Positions 25,503-33,943 of a stretch of DNA of 64,000 bases are shown here, piece by piece (the first letter of the stretch is position 1; each line of letters starts with the position of its first letter). Both the position numbers and the translations under genes were made by a program. The DNA comes from an uncultured Dorea sp. Lineage in GTDB: Bacteria; Bacillota; Clostridia; Lachnospirales; Lachnospiraceae. The stretch spans positions 1 to 64,000 of the forward strand of contig CAJUMF010000013.1 in NCBI GenBank assembly GCA_910586965.1, given 5' to 3'. The notes under the pieces are model-generated. The model saw only the letters and a program-made list of their open reading frames with translations. It made no database searches and was not told the origin of the DNA.

Positions 25503-27202
25503 AGGGAAAAGGTTCCTTTGCTTTTTGTAAGTATTTTACAGCGTTTTTTGTAGAAAGCGATTCCGTAGCAGACGGTGTCTTTGTAGTCGTCGGAAAATTC
25601 TTCTGCGTACATCCGCTCGTCAATCTGTGCCAGTGCGCTCTCGCAATCTTTTTGGAGACGGTCAATGCTTTTGGAATATTTTGCCTCAAAGACGGCAACC
25701 TGATCTTTCGTATAATCCTTTACGATGATATCGCTGCGCCCTTCGCCGTGCTCTTTGTTGGACTCTACCTGATAGCCTGCGCCCGCAAAGATTCCGGCTA
25801 AAAATGCGTGATAGTAGTTCTCGCTGTAATCGTGGTAGCTGATGGTCTTTCTGAGAAGTCTAGTCATCTCAGACTCGATGCAGGCGGCATCTCTCTCCCA
25901 GACAGCCCGGAACAATTTGCTCCGGTTCCATGTCCTGGCATTTTCTTCAAACCATGCGGCTACGGTGGTTTCAAAAATCTCCATAATCTCTGCATTAGGG
26001 ATTTTCAATGCAAATGTTCCGTAAGGGAGGAGGCTGCTTTTCGGATGCTCTGATTCGCCGGCTCGTGTCAGATATCCGGTGAGGTAAAGGATGCTCCACA
26101 GATTTTCCTCAGAAGAGCGGAGAAAATCATAGGTCATATCTTCGCTTATCTTTTGTACGATAACTCCTCCTGCTAGCAGCTTTTCGAATTTCTGCGTGAT
26201 ATCGCTGCCGGAATGTTCGATGAAAGTTCGTATAATGGCATTGTCGCTTGTGTTTTTCCAGTAGCCTTTTGGTTTTGCATCCGGATTCAGAAGGAGGGCA
26301 TTTACATGGTTCATCACATCCCACGGGCAGTAGATGTTAAATTCGCCGAAGGAGTAGCCGTTGTACCATGTTTTTATGTCGCCGGCGTGTGCATCCAGTC
26401 CGGCAGAAGTCAGCAGCCGGTCTACATCCTGTTGGGTGAACCCGAAATATTCATTCAGCCGCGTATCGGTAATCGTATCGGAGACAAAGTTGTTGGTTCC
26501 GGTAAAGATGCTTTCTTTCGCAATCCTGAGGCATCCTGTTATAACGGCGCACCGGAGAGAGGGGTTGTCTTTTACGGCCTGCAAAAGTCCTTTGACCGCA
26601 TCCAGCATGTCATCGTAAAATCCTTTTGCGCTGGCTTTTGCCAGAGGCACGTCGTATTCGTCAATCAAGAGGACGACCGGCTTTTTGTAATGTGCATGGA
26701 GCATCTGCGTGATTAGGGAAAGGCTGTTTTTGACTTCCTCTAAAGAGGCAGTCTTTTCTGCCAGTCTCCGGAAAATATTCTTTTGTACCGGATTGAGCGT
26801 TTCATCCTTAAGAATGCCGTAATGTTCAATACATACTGCGGAAATCACTGCACACAGCATGGCATAGGCCTCATCATAATTTCTCCCGTCAACGGTCTTA
26901 AAGGTGACAAATACCGTCGGATACTGGTTCATCCACTGGCGGCACAATTCCTTATGGCGGGAGATTTCAAGGCCTCTGAAGAGAGAACTGCTTTTTTCCC
27001 GGATGTCGAAAAAGCAGGAAAGCATACTCATATTCAAAGTTTTCCCGAAACGGCGGGGACGGGTGATCAATGTGACTTTTGTTGCGGTTGTCTTTAGCAG
27101 TTCGCAGATTAAGCCGGTTTTGTCGATATAGTAATAGCCTTGTTTCCGGTACTCTGAAAAATCAGAGCTGCCGACAGGAATCTTCATCTCATTCATCTTC
27201 AT
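25499..27202 (-). CDS. AAA-ATPase-like and PD-(D/E)XK nuclease protein, copy 2
   Basis: A 567-residue protein of the same family as the genes at 21793 and 32203 but clearly more distant from both. The N-terminal AAA-like domain has YYYIDKTGLI, P-loop variant RPRRFGKT and Walker B VVLLIDEYDVPL. The C-terminal nuclease core reads GRSDIIVKD then VAVFEAKYSKS. Two further ATGs lie close to the first; 27196 has the better spaced GAGG. Unlike the other copies it heads an operon: its stop overlaps the start of a LytTR regulator gene by four bases. That coupling is unusual and suggests that the nuclease-like protein and the two-component system work together. Confidence 0.82.
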   Translation of the reverse strand: MKMNEMKIPVGSSDFSEYRKQGYYYIDKTGLICELLKTTATKVTLITRPRRFGKTLNMSMLSCFFDIREKSSSLFRGLEISRHKELCRQWMNQYPTVFVTFKTVDGRNYDEAYAMLCAVISAVCIEHYGILKDETLNPVQKNIFRRLAEKTASLEEVKNSLSLITQMLHAHYKKPVVLLIDEYDVPLAKASAKGFYDDMLDAVKGLLQAVKDNPSLRCAVITGCLRIAKESIFTGTNNFVSDTITDTRLNEYFGFTQQDVDRLLTSAGLDAHAGDIKTWYNGYSFGEFNIYCPWDVMNHVNALLLNPDAKPKGYWKNTSDNAIIRTFIEHSGSDITQKFEKLLAGGVIVQKISEDMTYDFLRSSEENLWSILYLTGYLTRAGESEHPKSSLLPYGTFALKIPNAEIMEIFETTVAAWFEENARTWNRSKLFRAVWERDAACIESEMTRLLRKTISYHDYSENYYHAFLAGIFAGAGYQVESNKEHGEGRSDIIVKDYTKDQVAVFEAKYSKSIDRLQKDCESALAQIDERMYAEEFSDDYKDTVCYGIAFYKKRCKILTKSKGTFSL

Positions 27203-27359
27203 ACCTCTTCATACCTTTGTTCTAAAGTTTTGCACAGGCTGCGATTTACATTTATTTTACAGGATGTCCATGGGAAATGCAATGTGATTTTCCGGCTGCG
27301 TGTTCTGTGAGGGCAGGTTGCAGGACAGGATGTAAATGTGACGCGGGAGAGCGAGACAG

Positions 27360-27397
27360 TTGACCGTGTTGTAAATCCATGGTATGATTAATCATAC
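27360..27397 (+). promoter_or_regulatory. promoter with a perfect 16-bp palindrome over the -10 box
   Basis: TTGACC (27360) and TATGAT (27383) are 17 bases apart. The -10 box lies inside GTATGATTAATCATAC (27382-27397), a perfect palindrome. A protein bound there would block RNA polymerase. The AbrB-like protein made from the gene that follows is the obvious candidate, as autorepressor, but this is not proven. Confidence 0.65.
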
Positions 27398-27463
27398 AAA
27401 TATTACGAATCATATTCGATTTACCGCATTGAGGAAGAAATCGGATGAAGGAGGGAAAAAGTT

Positions 27464-27670
27464 ATGGAATTTCCGGAAGGAAAATACGCGTGGATGGTAA
27501 AGATTGGCGAGAAGGGCCAGTTTGTGATTCCGAAGGAGGCCAGGGAGTTATTCAGCATCCGGCCGGGGGATTCGGTACTTGTGCTGGCGGATTTGGAGCG
27601 GGGCATCGCGATTCCCACGAAAGAGACGCGGGATAAGCATTTTTCAAAGCTTTTTGAGGAGTTGGAATGA
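27464..27670 (+). CDS. AbrB/MazE/SpoVT-family DNA-binding protein
   Basis: A 68-residue protein with the swapped-hairpin beta-barrel pattern: VKIGEKGQFVIPKEARELF followed by IRPGDSVLVLAD. Such proteins bind DNA as dimers or are antitoxins; no toxin gene follows here, so a transcription factor role is more likely. GGAGGG precedes the ATG. The gene is followed 49 bases later by a glycosyltransferase gene in the same direction, and its promoter carries a perfect palindrome over the -10 box, which suggests that it controls this operon. Confidence 0.85.
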   Translation: MEFPEGKYAWMVKIGEKGQFVIPKEARELFSIRPGDSVLVLADLERGIAIPTKETRDKHFSKLFEELE

Positions 27671-27719
27671 TGCGGCAGTGCCAGGACCAGATTGGAATCG
27701 TAAAGGAGCGGAGGTAACG

Positions 27720-28982
27720 ATGAGCAGGATTCTGTTTTTTAATATACCCGCCCACGGCCACACGAACCCCACTCTTGGGATGGTGCGCGAGCTGGTACGG
27801 CGGGGGCATCAGGTGCGGTATTACTCCTATGAGCCGATGCGGGAGAAGATTGAGGATACGGGGGCGGCGTTTATCGCCTGTGACAGCTTTGACCGGGAGC
27901 GGCATCTGAGTGCGAAAGACGCTGCCAGGGTGGGGAAAGACCTAGCGTTTTCAGTGGAAATCCTTACGGATACGACTCTTGCCCTGGAGGAAATGGTGCG
28001 CCGTGACGTCGGGCGTTTTAAGCCGGACTGCATCGTGGCAGATTCTATGGCGGTGTGGGGGAAGGCGGCGGCCTTAAAGTACGGCATCCCCTTTGTGTCG
28101 TCCACCACCACTTTTGCATTTAATCAGTATTCTTCGAAAATTATGGGGCGCAGGATGCGGGAGGCGTTTGCCTTTCTGCTTGCCATGCCGAAGGTGGGCA
28201 GGCAGATAAAGAGACTTAAGAATCACGGGTATCCTATAAAGAATGTGCTGGACATTCTCCAGAATGACAATGACACCCATACGATTGTGTATACCTCCCC
28301 GGAGTTTCAGCCGTGTGCGGATACATTTTCGGATAAATATGCGTTTGTGGGGGCATCTGTGCGTCCGGCCAGGGAGGAGATTGTAAAGACCCGGGATAAG
28401 CTCCTTTATATTTCCATGGGAACGGTCAATAATGATATGCTGCCGTTTTACGAGCAGTGCATCCGGGCGTTGGCGGGTACGGATTACCAGGTGCTCCTGT
28501 CTGTGGGAAATGCGGTGGATGCCCGTAAACTTGAAGAGCTGGCGGAGTGCTTGCTGGCGGACAACTTGCGGACGGGGAGTCTTTATAAGGGGAATCCGCA
28601 GATGGAGAGCCTGTCCGAAGAGATTTACGCAGACATAACGGTGTATCGGGAGGTTGACCAGGTCGGGGTGCTTAAGAAAGCGGATGTATTTCTCACCCAC
28701 TGCGGGATGAACAGCGTGAATGAGAGCCTGTATTTCGGCGTTCCCCTTGTCATGCTGCCCCAGACCTCCGAGCAGCGGGGCGTGGCAAGGAGGGCGGCAG
28801 AACTTGGAGCCGGGATTTTGCTTGAGAGCGCGGAGCCGGCGGCTGTCCTTAAGGCGGTAAGGCGGGTGACGCAGGAGAAGGCATTTGGGGAAAATGCGGG
28901 GAAGATATCGGAAGGATTTAGAAAGTGCGGCGGGGCGGAGCGCGCGGCGGATAAGATATTGGAGGTTATAGATATTTCTTAA
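27720..28982 (+). CDS. MGT-family (macrolide-type) glycosyltransferase
   Basis: A 420-residue GT-B enzyme. The N-terminal acceptor domain begins MSRILFFNIPAHGHTNPTLG, and the C-terminal donor domain holds LLYISMGTVNND and the sugar-nucleotide motif FLTHCGMNSVNESLYFGVP. This pattern is shared with macrolide-inactivating and UDP-glucosyl-type transferases. It probably adds a sugar to a small hydrophobic compound such as an antibiotic or bile-derived or plant metabolite. The start at 27720 has GAGGT just before it; the frame upstream to 27579 overlaps the AbrB-like gene and is not used. Confidence 0.87.
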   Translation: MSRILFFNIPAHGHTNPTLGMVRELVRRGHQVRYYSYEPMREKIEDTGAAFIACDSFDRERHLSAKDAARVGKDLAFSVEILTDTTLALEEMVRRDVGRFKPDCIVADSMAVWGKAAALKYGIPFVSSTTTFAFNQYSSKIMGRRMREAFAFLLAMPKVGRQIKRLKNHGYPIKNVLDILQNDNDTHTIVYTSPEFQPCADTFSDKYAFVGASVRPAREEIVKTRDKLLYISMGTVNNDMLPFYEQCIRALAGTDYQVLLSVGNAVDARKLEELAECLLADNLRTGSLYKGNPQMESLSEEIYADITVYREVDQVGVLKKADVFLTHCGMNSVNESLYFGVPLVMLPQTSEQRGVARRAAELGAGILLESAEPAAVLKAVRRVTQEKAFGENAGKISEGFRKCGGAERAADKILEVIDIS

Positions 28983-28997
28983 TTTATAAAAAATTGC

Positions 28998-29026
28998 TTG
29001 CAACATACCCTTATCGGGTATATAAT
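28998..29026 (+). promoter_or_regulatory. csoR-copA promoter with CsoR operator
   Basis: TTGCAA (28998) and TATAAT (29021) are 17 bases apart. Between them lies ATACCC-TTATC-GGGTAT (29005-29021), the inverted repeat typical of CsoR sites. CsoR would bind without copper and let go when it binds Cu(I). Confidence 0.85.
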
Positions 29027-29062
29027 GTATTTGTTATCCGGAAAAACTAAGGGAAGGAACAG

Positions 29063-29395
29063 GTGATTGGAATGGAAGATATCAATAAAACAGAAGATAT
29101 GAAGGAATGCTGCGGCGGCAGGACAAAGGAGCGCACGGAGAAGGAATACAGGGACCTGATCAACCGGTTAAGCCGGATTGAAGGGCAGGTGCGGGGCGTA
29201 AAGCGCATGGTTGAGCAGGACGTTTATTGTACGGATATCCTTGTACAGGTGTCGGCAATCAATGCGGCGCTCAACAGCTTTAATAAAGTGCTGCTCGCGG
29301 AGCATCTCCGTACCTGTGTCGCGGAGGACATCCGGGCGGGGAAGGAAGAGTCAATTGATGAGCTGGTAGCGACGCTGCAGAAACTGATGAAGTAA
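29063..29395 (+). CDS. csoR: copper-sensing repressor CsoR
   Basis: A 110-residue four-helix repressor of the CsoR/RcnR family, with LINRLSRIEGQVRGVKRMVE as the DNA-contacting helices and the Cu(I) ligands Cys56, His81 and Cys85 (numbering from the GTG). A short Cys-containing ECCGG tail near the N terminus is extra. GAAGG lies 5 bases before GTG 29063; an ATG at 29072 is an alternative. It precedes copA by 39 bases and has its own operator in the promoter, so copper should induce both genes. Confidence 0.9.
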   Translation: MIGMEDINKTEDMKECCGGRTKERTEKEYRDLINRLSRIEGQVRGVKRMVEQDVYCTDILVQVSAINAALNSFNKVLLAEHLRTCVAEDIRAGKEESIDELVATLQKLMK

Positions 29396-29434
29396 GGTCG
29401 GCAGCATGAAAGATCAACAGAGGTGGACAAATAG

Positions 29435-32161
29435 ATGGAACAGTATACAGTGACAGGTATGAGCTGCGCCGCCTGCAGCGCGCGGGTGGAGAGAGCAGTA
29501 TCGAAAGTGCCTGGCGTGACTTCCTGCTCGGTAAGCCTTCTTACCAATTCTATGGGCGTGGAAGGCGAGGCGGACGCAGCCGCGGTTATTGCCGCCGTTA
29601 CTGACGCCGGGTACGGAGCGGAGAAAAGGGGCGGCGGAAAAAGAAACGCAGGAGCGGGCAAGCCAGGCGGAGCGAGCAGCGCGGAGGGAATGAGCGGAGC
29701 GGGCAGCATGGGCGGCGCGAACAGCGCGGCGGAGGAGATGTTGAGAGACCGTGAGACGCCAAAGATGAAAAAACGGCTGATTGCGTCGCTCTGCCTTTTG
29801 ATTCCTATGATGTATGTCTCCATGGGGCATATGATGTGGGGCTGGCCGCTGCCGGAGATTCTGGCGAAAAACCATGTGGCCCAGGGGCTAATACAGCTCC
29901 TTTTTACGACGGCGGTGATGGTAGTGAACCAGAAGTTTTTTGTCAGTGGGTTTAAGAGCATGATACACAGAGCCCCCAACATGGATGCGCTGGTGGCTCT
30001 CGGCGCGGGGGCGTCCTATGTGTACAGCACATATGCCCTATTTGCCATGACAGACGCCCAGATGCGGATGGACATGGACGGGGTGATGGCGTACATGCAC
30101 GAATTCTACTTTGAGTCGGCGGCTATGATCCTGACGCTTATTACGGTGGGGAAGATGCTTGAGGCCAGGTCTAAGGGGAAGACGACGGATGCTTTAAAGA
30201 GCCTGATGCGCCTTGCGCCGAAGACGGCTGTGCTCCTTGAGGACGGGGAGGAGAGAGAGGTTCCCGTCGAGCAGGTGAAAAAAGGAGACATTTTCGTGGT
30301 GCGCCCCGGTGAAAATGTACCGGTGGACGGTATCGTGCTGGAGGGCAGCAGCGCGGTGAATGAGGCGGCGCTTACCGGGGAGAGCATCCCGGTTGACAAG
30401 GAGGCGGGCGGGAAGGTGTCGGCGGCGACGCTGAATCAGTCCGGGTTCCTGAAATGCGAGGCCACAAGGGTAGGCGAGGATACGACACTGTCGCAGATCA
30501 TCCAGATGGTCAGCGATGCGGCGGCGACGAAGGCTCCCATCGCGAAGGTGGCAGATAAGGTGTCGGGGGTATTTGTGCCGGTGGTCATCGGCATCGCCGT
30601 AGTGACGACTATCGTGTGGCTTTTAGCGGGGCAGGGAATTGGCTTTGCCCTGGCGAGAGGGATTTCCGTGCTTGTCATTAGCTGCCCCTGCGCCTTAGGG
30701 CTTGCGACGCCGGTGGCAATCATGGTGGGGAACGGTATGGGCGCGAAGAACGGCATTATGTTCAAGACGGCGGTTTCCCTGGAGGAGACGGGGAAGACGC
30801 AGATCATCGCCCTTGATAAGACCGGGACCATCACAAGGGGAGAGCCGGAGGTGACGGACATCTGCGCCGCGGAGGGCGTGACAGAGGAAGAGCTCCTCGC
30901 TTATGCCTATGTGCTGGAGAAGAAGAGCGAGCATCCGCTGGCGCGGGCGGTTCTTGAGTTTGCCGAAGGACAGAGCGAGGAAATCAAGGATTTCCTGGTC
31001 TCCCGAGAAGGGTACGAAAAAGCGGAAGTGGCAGGATTTTGCGCTGTCGCGGGAAACGGGCTGACCGGAAGGCTTGGCAGTGACATCCTGACGGGCGGCA
31101 GCCAGAAGTTTATCTCCGAGACGGTGAGCATCCCGGAGGAGATGGGTGAGAAGGCGAAAGCGCTTGCAAGAGAGGGAAAGACCCCCTTATTATTCAGTAA
31201 AAACTGGAGCTTTTTAGGCATTATTGCCGTGGCGGACGTGATTAAGGAAGACAGCCCGGCGGCGGTGAAGGAGCTGCAGAGTATGGGCATCCATGTGGTG
31301 ATGCTGACGGGAGACAATGAGCTTACGGCAAGGGCCATCGGGAGACAGGCGGGTGTTGACCAGGTGATTGCGGGTGTCCTGCCGGACGGTAAGGAGAGCG
31401 TTATCCGCGCCCTGAAAGAGAAGGGAAAAGTTGCCATGGTGGGCGACGGCATCAATGATGCCCCGGCCCTTACAAGGGCGGATATGGGCATCGCCATCGG
31501 GGCAGGAACGGATATCGCCATCGACGCGGCGGACGTGGTGCTGATGAAGAGCAGGCTCAGCGACGTTCCGGCGGCAATCCGGATGAGCCGGGCGACTCTT
31601 ACGAACATCCATGAGAATCTGTTCTGGGCATTTTTCTACAATGTTATCGGCATCCCGCTGGCGGCAGGGGTGTGGTTCCCGCTGTTCGGGCTGAAACTGA
31701 ACCCTATGTTCGGGGCGGCGGCTATGAGCCTTTCCAGTTTCTGCGTGGTGACCAATGCGCTGCGGCTGAACCTGTTTAAGATGCACGATGCAAGTAAGGA
31801 TAAGAAGATGAAAAATAAGGCGGCGCTTGGCGTATCGTTACTTGGGGAGCCGGATGCGTGCGGCGCGGACGGTGATTGCGGCAATGATGCTCTGAATGGG
31901 AAAATAAATGACAAAATAAATGATAAAAATAAGTCTAAGGAGGATATGACGATGACTAAAACAATGAAGATTGAAGGTATGATGTGCGGGCACTGTGAGG
32001 CGAGAGTGAAGAAGGTGTTGGAGGCTCTTCCGGAAGTTTCAGAGGCTAAGGTAAGCCATGAGGCGGGAACGGCTGTCGTGAGCCTTAGCGCGGAAGTGTC
32101 TGACGATGTGCTGAAAAAAGCGGTGGAAGAGCAGGATTATCAGGTGGTTGGGATAGAGTAG
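29435..32161 (+). CDS. copA: copper-exporting P-type ATPase with a fused C-terminal CopZ domain
   Basis: A 908-residue P1B-ATPase. An N-terminal metal-binding domain has GMSCAAC (Cys11, Cys14); a Gly/Ser/Ala-rich linker follows (67-105). Membrane and catalytic motifs are TGES (314-317), SCPCALG (Cys417, Cys419), DKTGT (Asp461) and GDGINDAPAL. After the last membrane segments, a polar linker leads to a second metal-binding domain, IEGMMCGHCEARVKK (Cys851, Cys854). That domain is the same length as a free CopZ and is preceded in the DNA by its own ribosome binding site (see the internal start at 31952). It pumps Cu(I) out of the cell. CsoR controls the operon. Confidence 0.92.
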   Translation: MEQYTVTGMSCAACSARVERAVSKVPGVTSCSVSLLTNSMGVEGEADAAAVIAAVTDAGYGAEKRGGGKRNAGAGKPGGASSAEGMSGAGSMGGANSAAEEMLRDRETPKMKKRLIASLCLLIPMMYVSMGHMMWGWPLPEILAKNHVAQGLIQLLFTTAVMVVNQKFFVSGFKSMIHRAPNMDALVALGAGASYVYSTYALFAMTDAQMRMDMDGVMAYMHEFYFESAAMILTLITVGKMLEARSKGKTTDALKSLMRLAPKTAVLLEDGEEREVPVEQVKKGDIFVVRPGENVPVDGIVLEGSSAVNEAALTGESIPVDKEAGGKVSAATLNQSGFLKCEATRVGEDTTLSQIIQMVSDAAATKAPIAKVADKVSGVFVPVVIGIAVVTTIVWLLAGQGIGFALARGISVLVISCPCALGLATPVAIMVGNGMGAKNGIMFKTAVSLEETGKTQIIALDKTGTITRGEPEVTDICAAEGVTEEELLAYAYVLEKKSEHPLARAVLEFAEGQSEEIKDFLVSREGYEKAEVAGFCAVAGNGLTGRLGSDILTGGSQKFISETVSIPEEMGEKAKALAREGKTPLLFSKNWSFLGIIAVADVIKEDSPAAVKELQSMGIHVVMLTGDNELTARAIGRQAGVDQVIAGVLPDGKESVIRALKEKGKVAMVGDGINDAPALTRADMGIAIGAGTDIAIDAADVVLMKSRLSDVPAAIRMSRATLTNIHENLFWAFFYNVIGIPLAAGVWFPLFGLKLNPMFGAAAMSLSSFCVVTNALRLNLFKMHDASKDKKMKNKAALGVSLLGEPDACGADGDCGNDALNGKINDKINDKNKSKEDMTMTKTMKIEGMMCGHCEARVKKVLEALPEVSEAKVSHEAGTAVVSLSAEVSDDVLKKAVEEQDYQVVGIE
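31937..32161 (+). CDS. copZ: possible internal start for a free CopZ-like chaperone inside copA
   Basis: AAGGAGG at 31937-31943 is followed 8 bases later by an in-frame ATG at 31952, which would give a 69-residue protein identical to the C-terminal metal-binding domain of CopA (GMMCGHC motif). This is the usual size of CopZ. Either copA and a former copZ gene were joined by loss of a stop, or both the fusion and the free chaperone are made. The ribosome binding site is inside coding sequence, so use of the start is a prediction. Confidence 0.5.
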   Translation, partial: KEDMTMTKTMKIEGMMCGHCEARVKKVLEALPEVSEAKVSHEAGTAVVSLSAEVSDDVLKKAVEEQDYQVVGIE

Positions 32162-32202
32162 CCGAGAAAGCTCCGGTATATTGAGTTGAAGGAAGTGATA
32201 TC

Positions 32203-33927
32203 ATGTCCAGGACAGTAGGCATTGGAACCCAGGATTTTGAGAAGATACGGATAAATGATATTTTTTATATAGATAAAACGGATTTTATCAGGGAATGGTG
32301 GGAGTCCGGCGATGACGTGACGCTGATTACACGCCCCAGAAGATTTGGAAAGACGTTGAACATGAATATGCTTGAGAAATTTTTTTCCGTTGATTTTGCC
32401 GGGAGAGACGATTTGTTTGCTGGTCTGTCCATTTGGGAAGATGAAAAATACAGAGAGCTGCAAGGGACATATCCGGTCATTTTTATGAGTTTTGCCAATA
32501 TTAAGGAAACTTCTTTTCAGGAGGCCCGGAAGATAATCTGTTATAATATAGAGATGCTTTATAACAGATATGATTTCCTTTTGGAGGGAGGATTGCTGAA
32601 TGATAAAGAAAAACGGTTTTTTAGGGGAGTTTCCGCAGATATGGAAAATTACAGGGCTGTATCTGCCGTAAGGACATTGTCAGAGTATTTGTGCCGGTAT
32701 TACGGCAGAAAGGTTCTTATCTTTCTGGATGAATACGATACGCCCATGCAGGAGGCATATGTAAATGGGTATTGGGCAGATATGGCGGAATTTACAAGAG
32801 GCTTGTTTAATGATGCATTTAAAACCAACCCGTATCTGGAACGGGCAGTTATGACCGGAATTACGAGAATAAGCAAGGAATCAGTCTTTTCTGATCTAAA
32901 TAACCTTGAAGTAGTTACGACGACTTCCGATAAGTATGGGGATATGTTTGGTTTTACGGAAGAAGAGGTTTTTTCAGCGCTGGATGAATTTGGATTGTCT
33001 GACAGGAAACAGAAAGTAAAAGATTGGTATGATGGATTTACTTTTGGGAAATGTACAGATATATATAATCCATGGTCTGTCATTAACTATCTGGACAAGA
33101 GGTGTGAGGATCTGTATTGGGCAAATACAAGCTCCAATAGTTTGATTGGAAAGATATTGAGGGAGAGCAGTGCGGGTATCAAACAGAACTTTGAACAGCT
33201 TTTAGATGGCGGCAGCCTTGTTGCGGAAATAGATGAACAGATTATTTATGACCAATTAGACAGGGATGAGCGGGCAATATGGGCGCTCCTCCTTGCAAGC
33301 GGATATTTAAAAGTAAATCAGTGTGAGACGGTTGTGGATGCACATGGAGGATGGAAGAAAGAATATACGCTTGGGCTGACTAATTTTGAAGTCAAACTGA
33401 TGTTTCGGAATATGATACAGCGATGGTTCGGCCCTGCAAGTACGGATTACAATGATTTTGTCAAGGCATTGCTCATAGGCGATATAGACGCAATGAACGA
33501 TTATATCAACGGTGTATCACAGTCTGTATTCAGTTTTTTTGATACGGGAAAGAATCCTTCCAAAAAAGAGCCGGAAAGATTTTATCATGGTTTTGTCCTG
33601 GGACTTATGGTTGAGCTGCGGGGAAGATATATACTGACATCTAACCGGGAGAGCGGTTTCGGAAGGTATGATGTGCTGCTGGAGCCTGTAAATGCGGCGG
33701 ATGATGCGATAATTCTGGAATTTAAGGTGTTTCAGCCGCGAAGGGAAAAGGAGCTTACGGATACGGTAAGCGCTGCCCTGAGACAGATTGAGGATAAGAA
33801 ATATGAGATGTTCCTGCTTGAAAAGGGGATTGCAAGGGAACGGATACGCAAATATGGTTTTGCATTCCGCGGGCAGGAAGTCCTGATTGGAGCAGTCGGG
33901 CAGGAGAAAACGGGAAATAGTATTTAG
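32203..33927 (+). CDS. AAA-ATPase-like and PD-(D/E)XK nuclease protein, copy 3
   Basis: A 574-residue protein closely similar to copy 1 at 21793 over the whole length: start MSRTVGIGTQDFEKI, P-loop RPRRFGKT, Walker B LIFLDEYDTPM and C-terminal nuclease core RYDVLL then IILEFKV. The family's function is not established. It lies 41 bases after copA, and a DUF2971 gene follows 16 bases after its stop, so those two probably share a transcript. Together with copy 1 it forms a direct repeat about 10.4 kb apart, which could support recombination between them. Confidence 0.85.
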   Translation: MSRTVGIGTQDFEKIRINDIFYIDKTDFIREWWESGDDVTLITRPRRFGKTLNMNMLEKFFSVDFAGRDDLFAGLSIWEDEKYRELQGTYPVIFMSFANIKETSFQEARKIICYNIEMLYNRYDFLLEGGLLNDKEKRFFRGVSADMENYRAVSAVRTLSEYLCRYYGRKVLIFLDEYDTPMQEAYVNGYWADMAEFTRGLFNDAFKTNPYLERAVMTGITRISKESVFSDLNNLEVVTTTSDKYGDMFGFTEEEVFSALDEFGLSDRKQKVKDWYDGFTFGKCTDIYNPWSVINYLDKRCEDLYWANTSSNSLIGKILRESSAGIKQNFEQLLDGGSLVAEIDEQIIYDQLDRDERAIWALLLASGYLKVNQCETVVDAHGGWKKEYTLGLTNFEVKLMFRNMIQRWFGPASTDYNDFVKALLIGDIDAMNDYINGVSQSVFSFFDTGKNPSKKEPERFYHGFVLGLMVELRGRYILTSNRESGFGRYDVLLEPVNAADDAIILEFKVFQPRREKELTDTVSAALRQIEDKKYEMFLLEKGIARERIRKYGFAFRGQEVLIGAVGQEKTGNSI

Positions 33928-33943
33928 ATGGGAGTGACATAAG

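Noticed and set aside
28074..29006. 310-codon frame on the minus strand over the glycosyltransferase gene
   Set aside because: Composition and lack of motifs show a shadow of the clear MGT-family gene.
30907..31608. 233-codon frame on the minus strand inside copA
   Set aside because: A shadow of copA, whose motifs are complete in the other frame.
21793..33927. Idea that copies 1 and 3 are transposases bounding a composite transposon
   Set aside because: The proteins have an AAA-like domain and a DUF1703-type nuclease core, not a transposase fold, and no inverted repeats or target duplications were seen at their ends.
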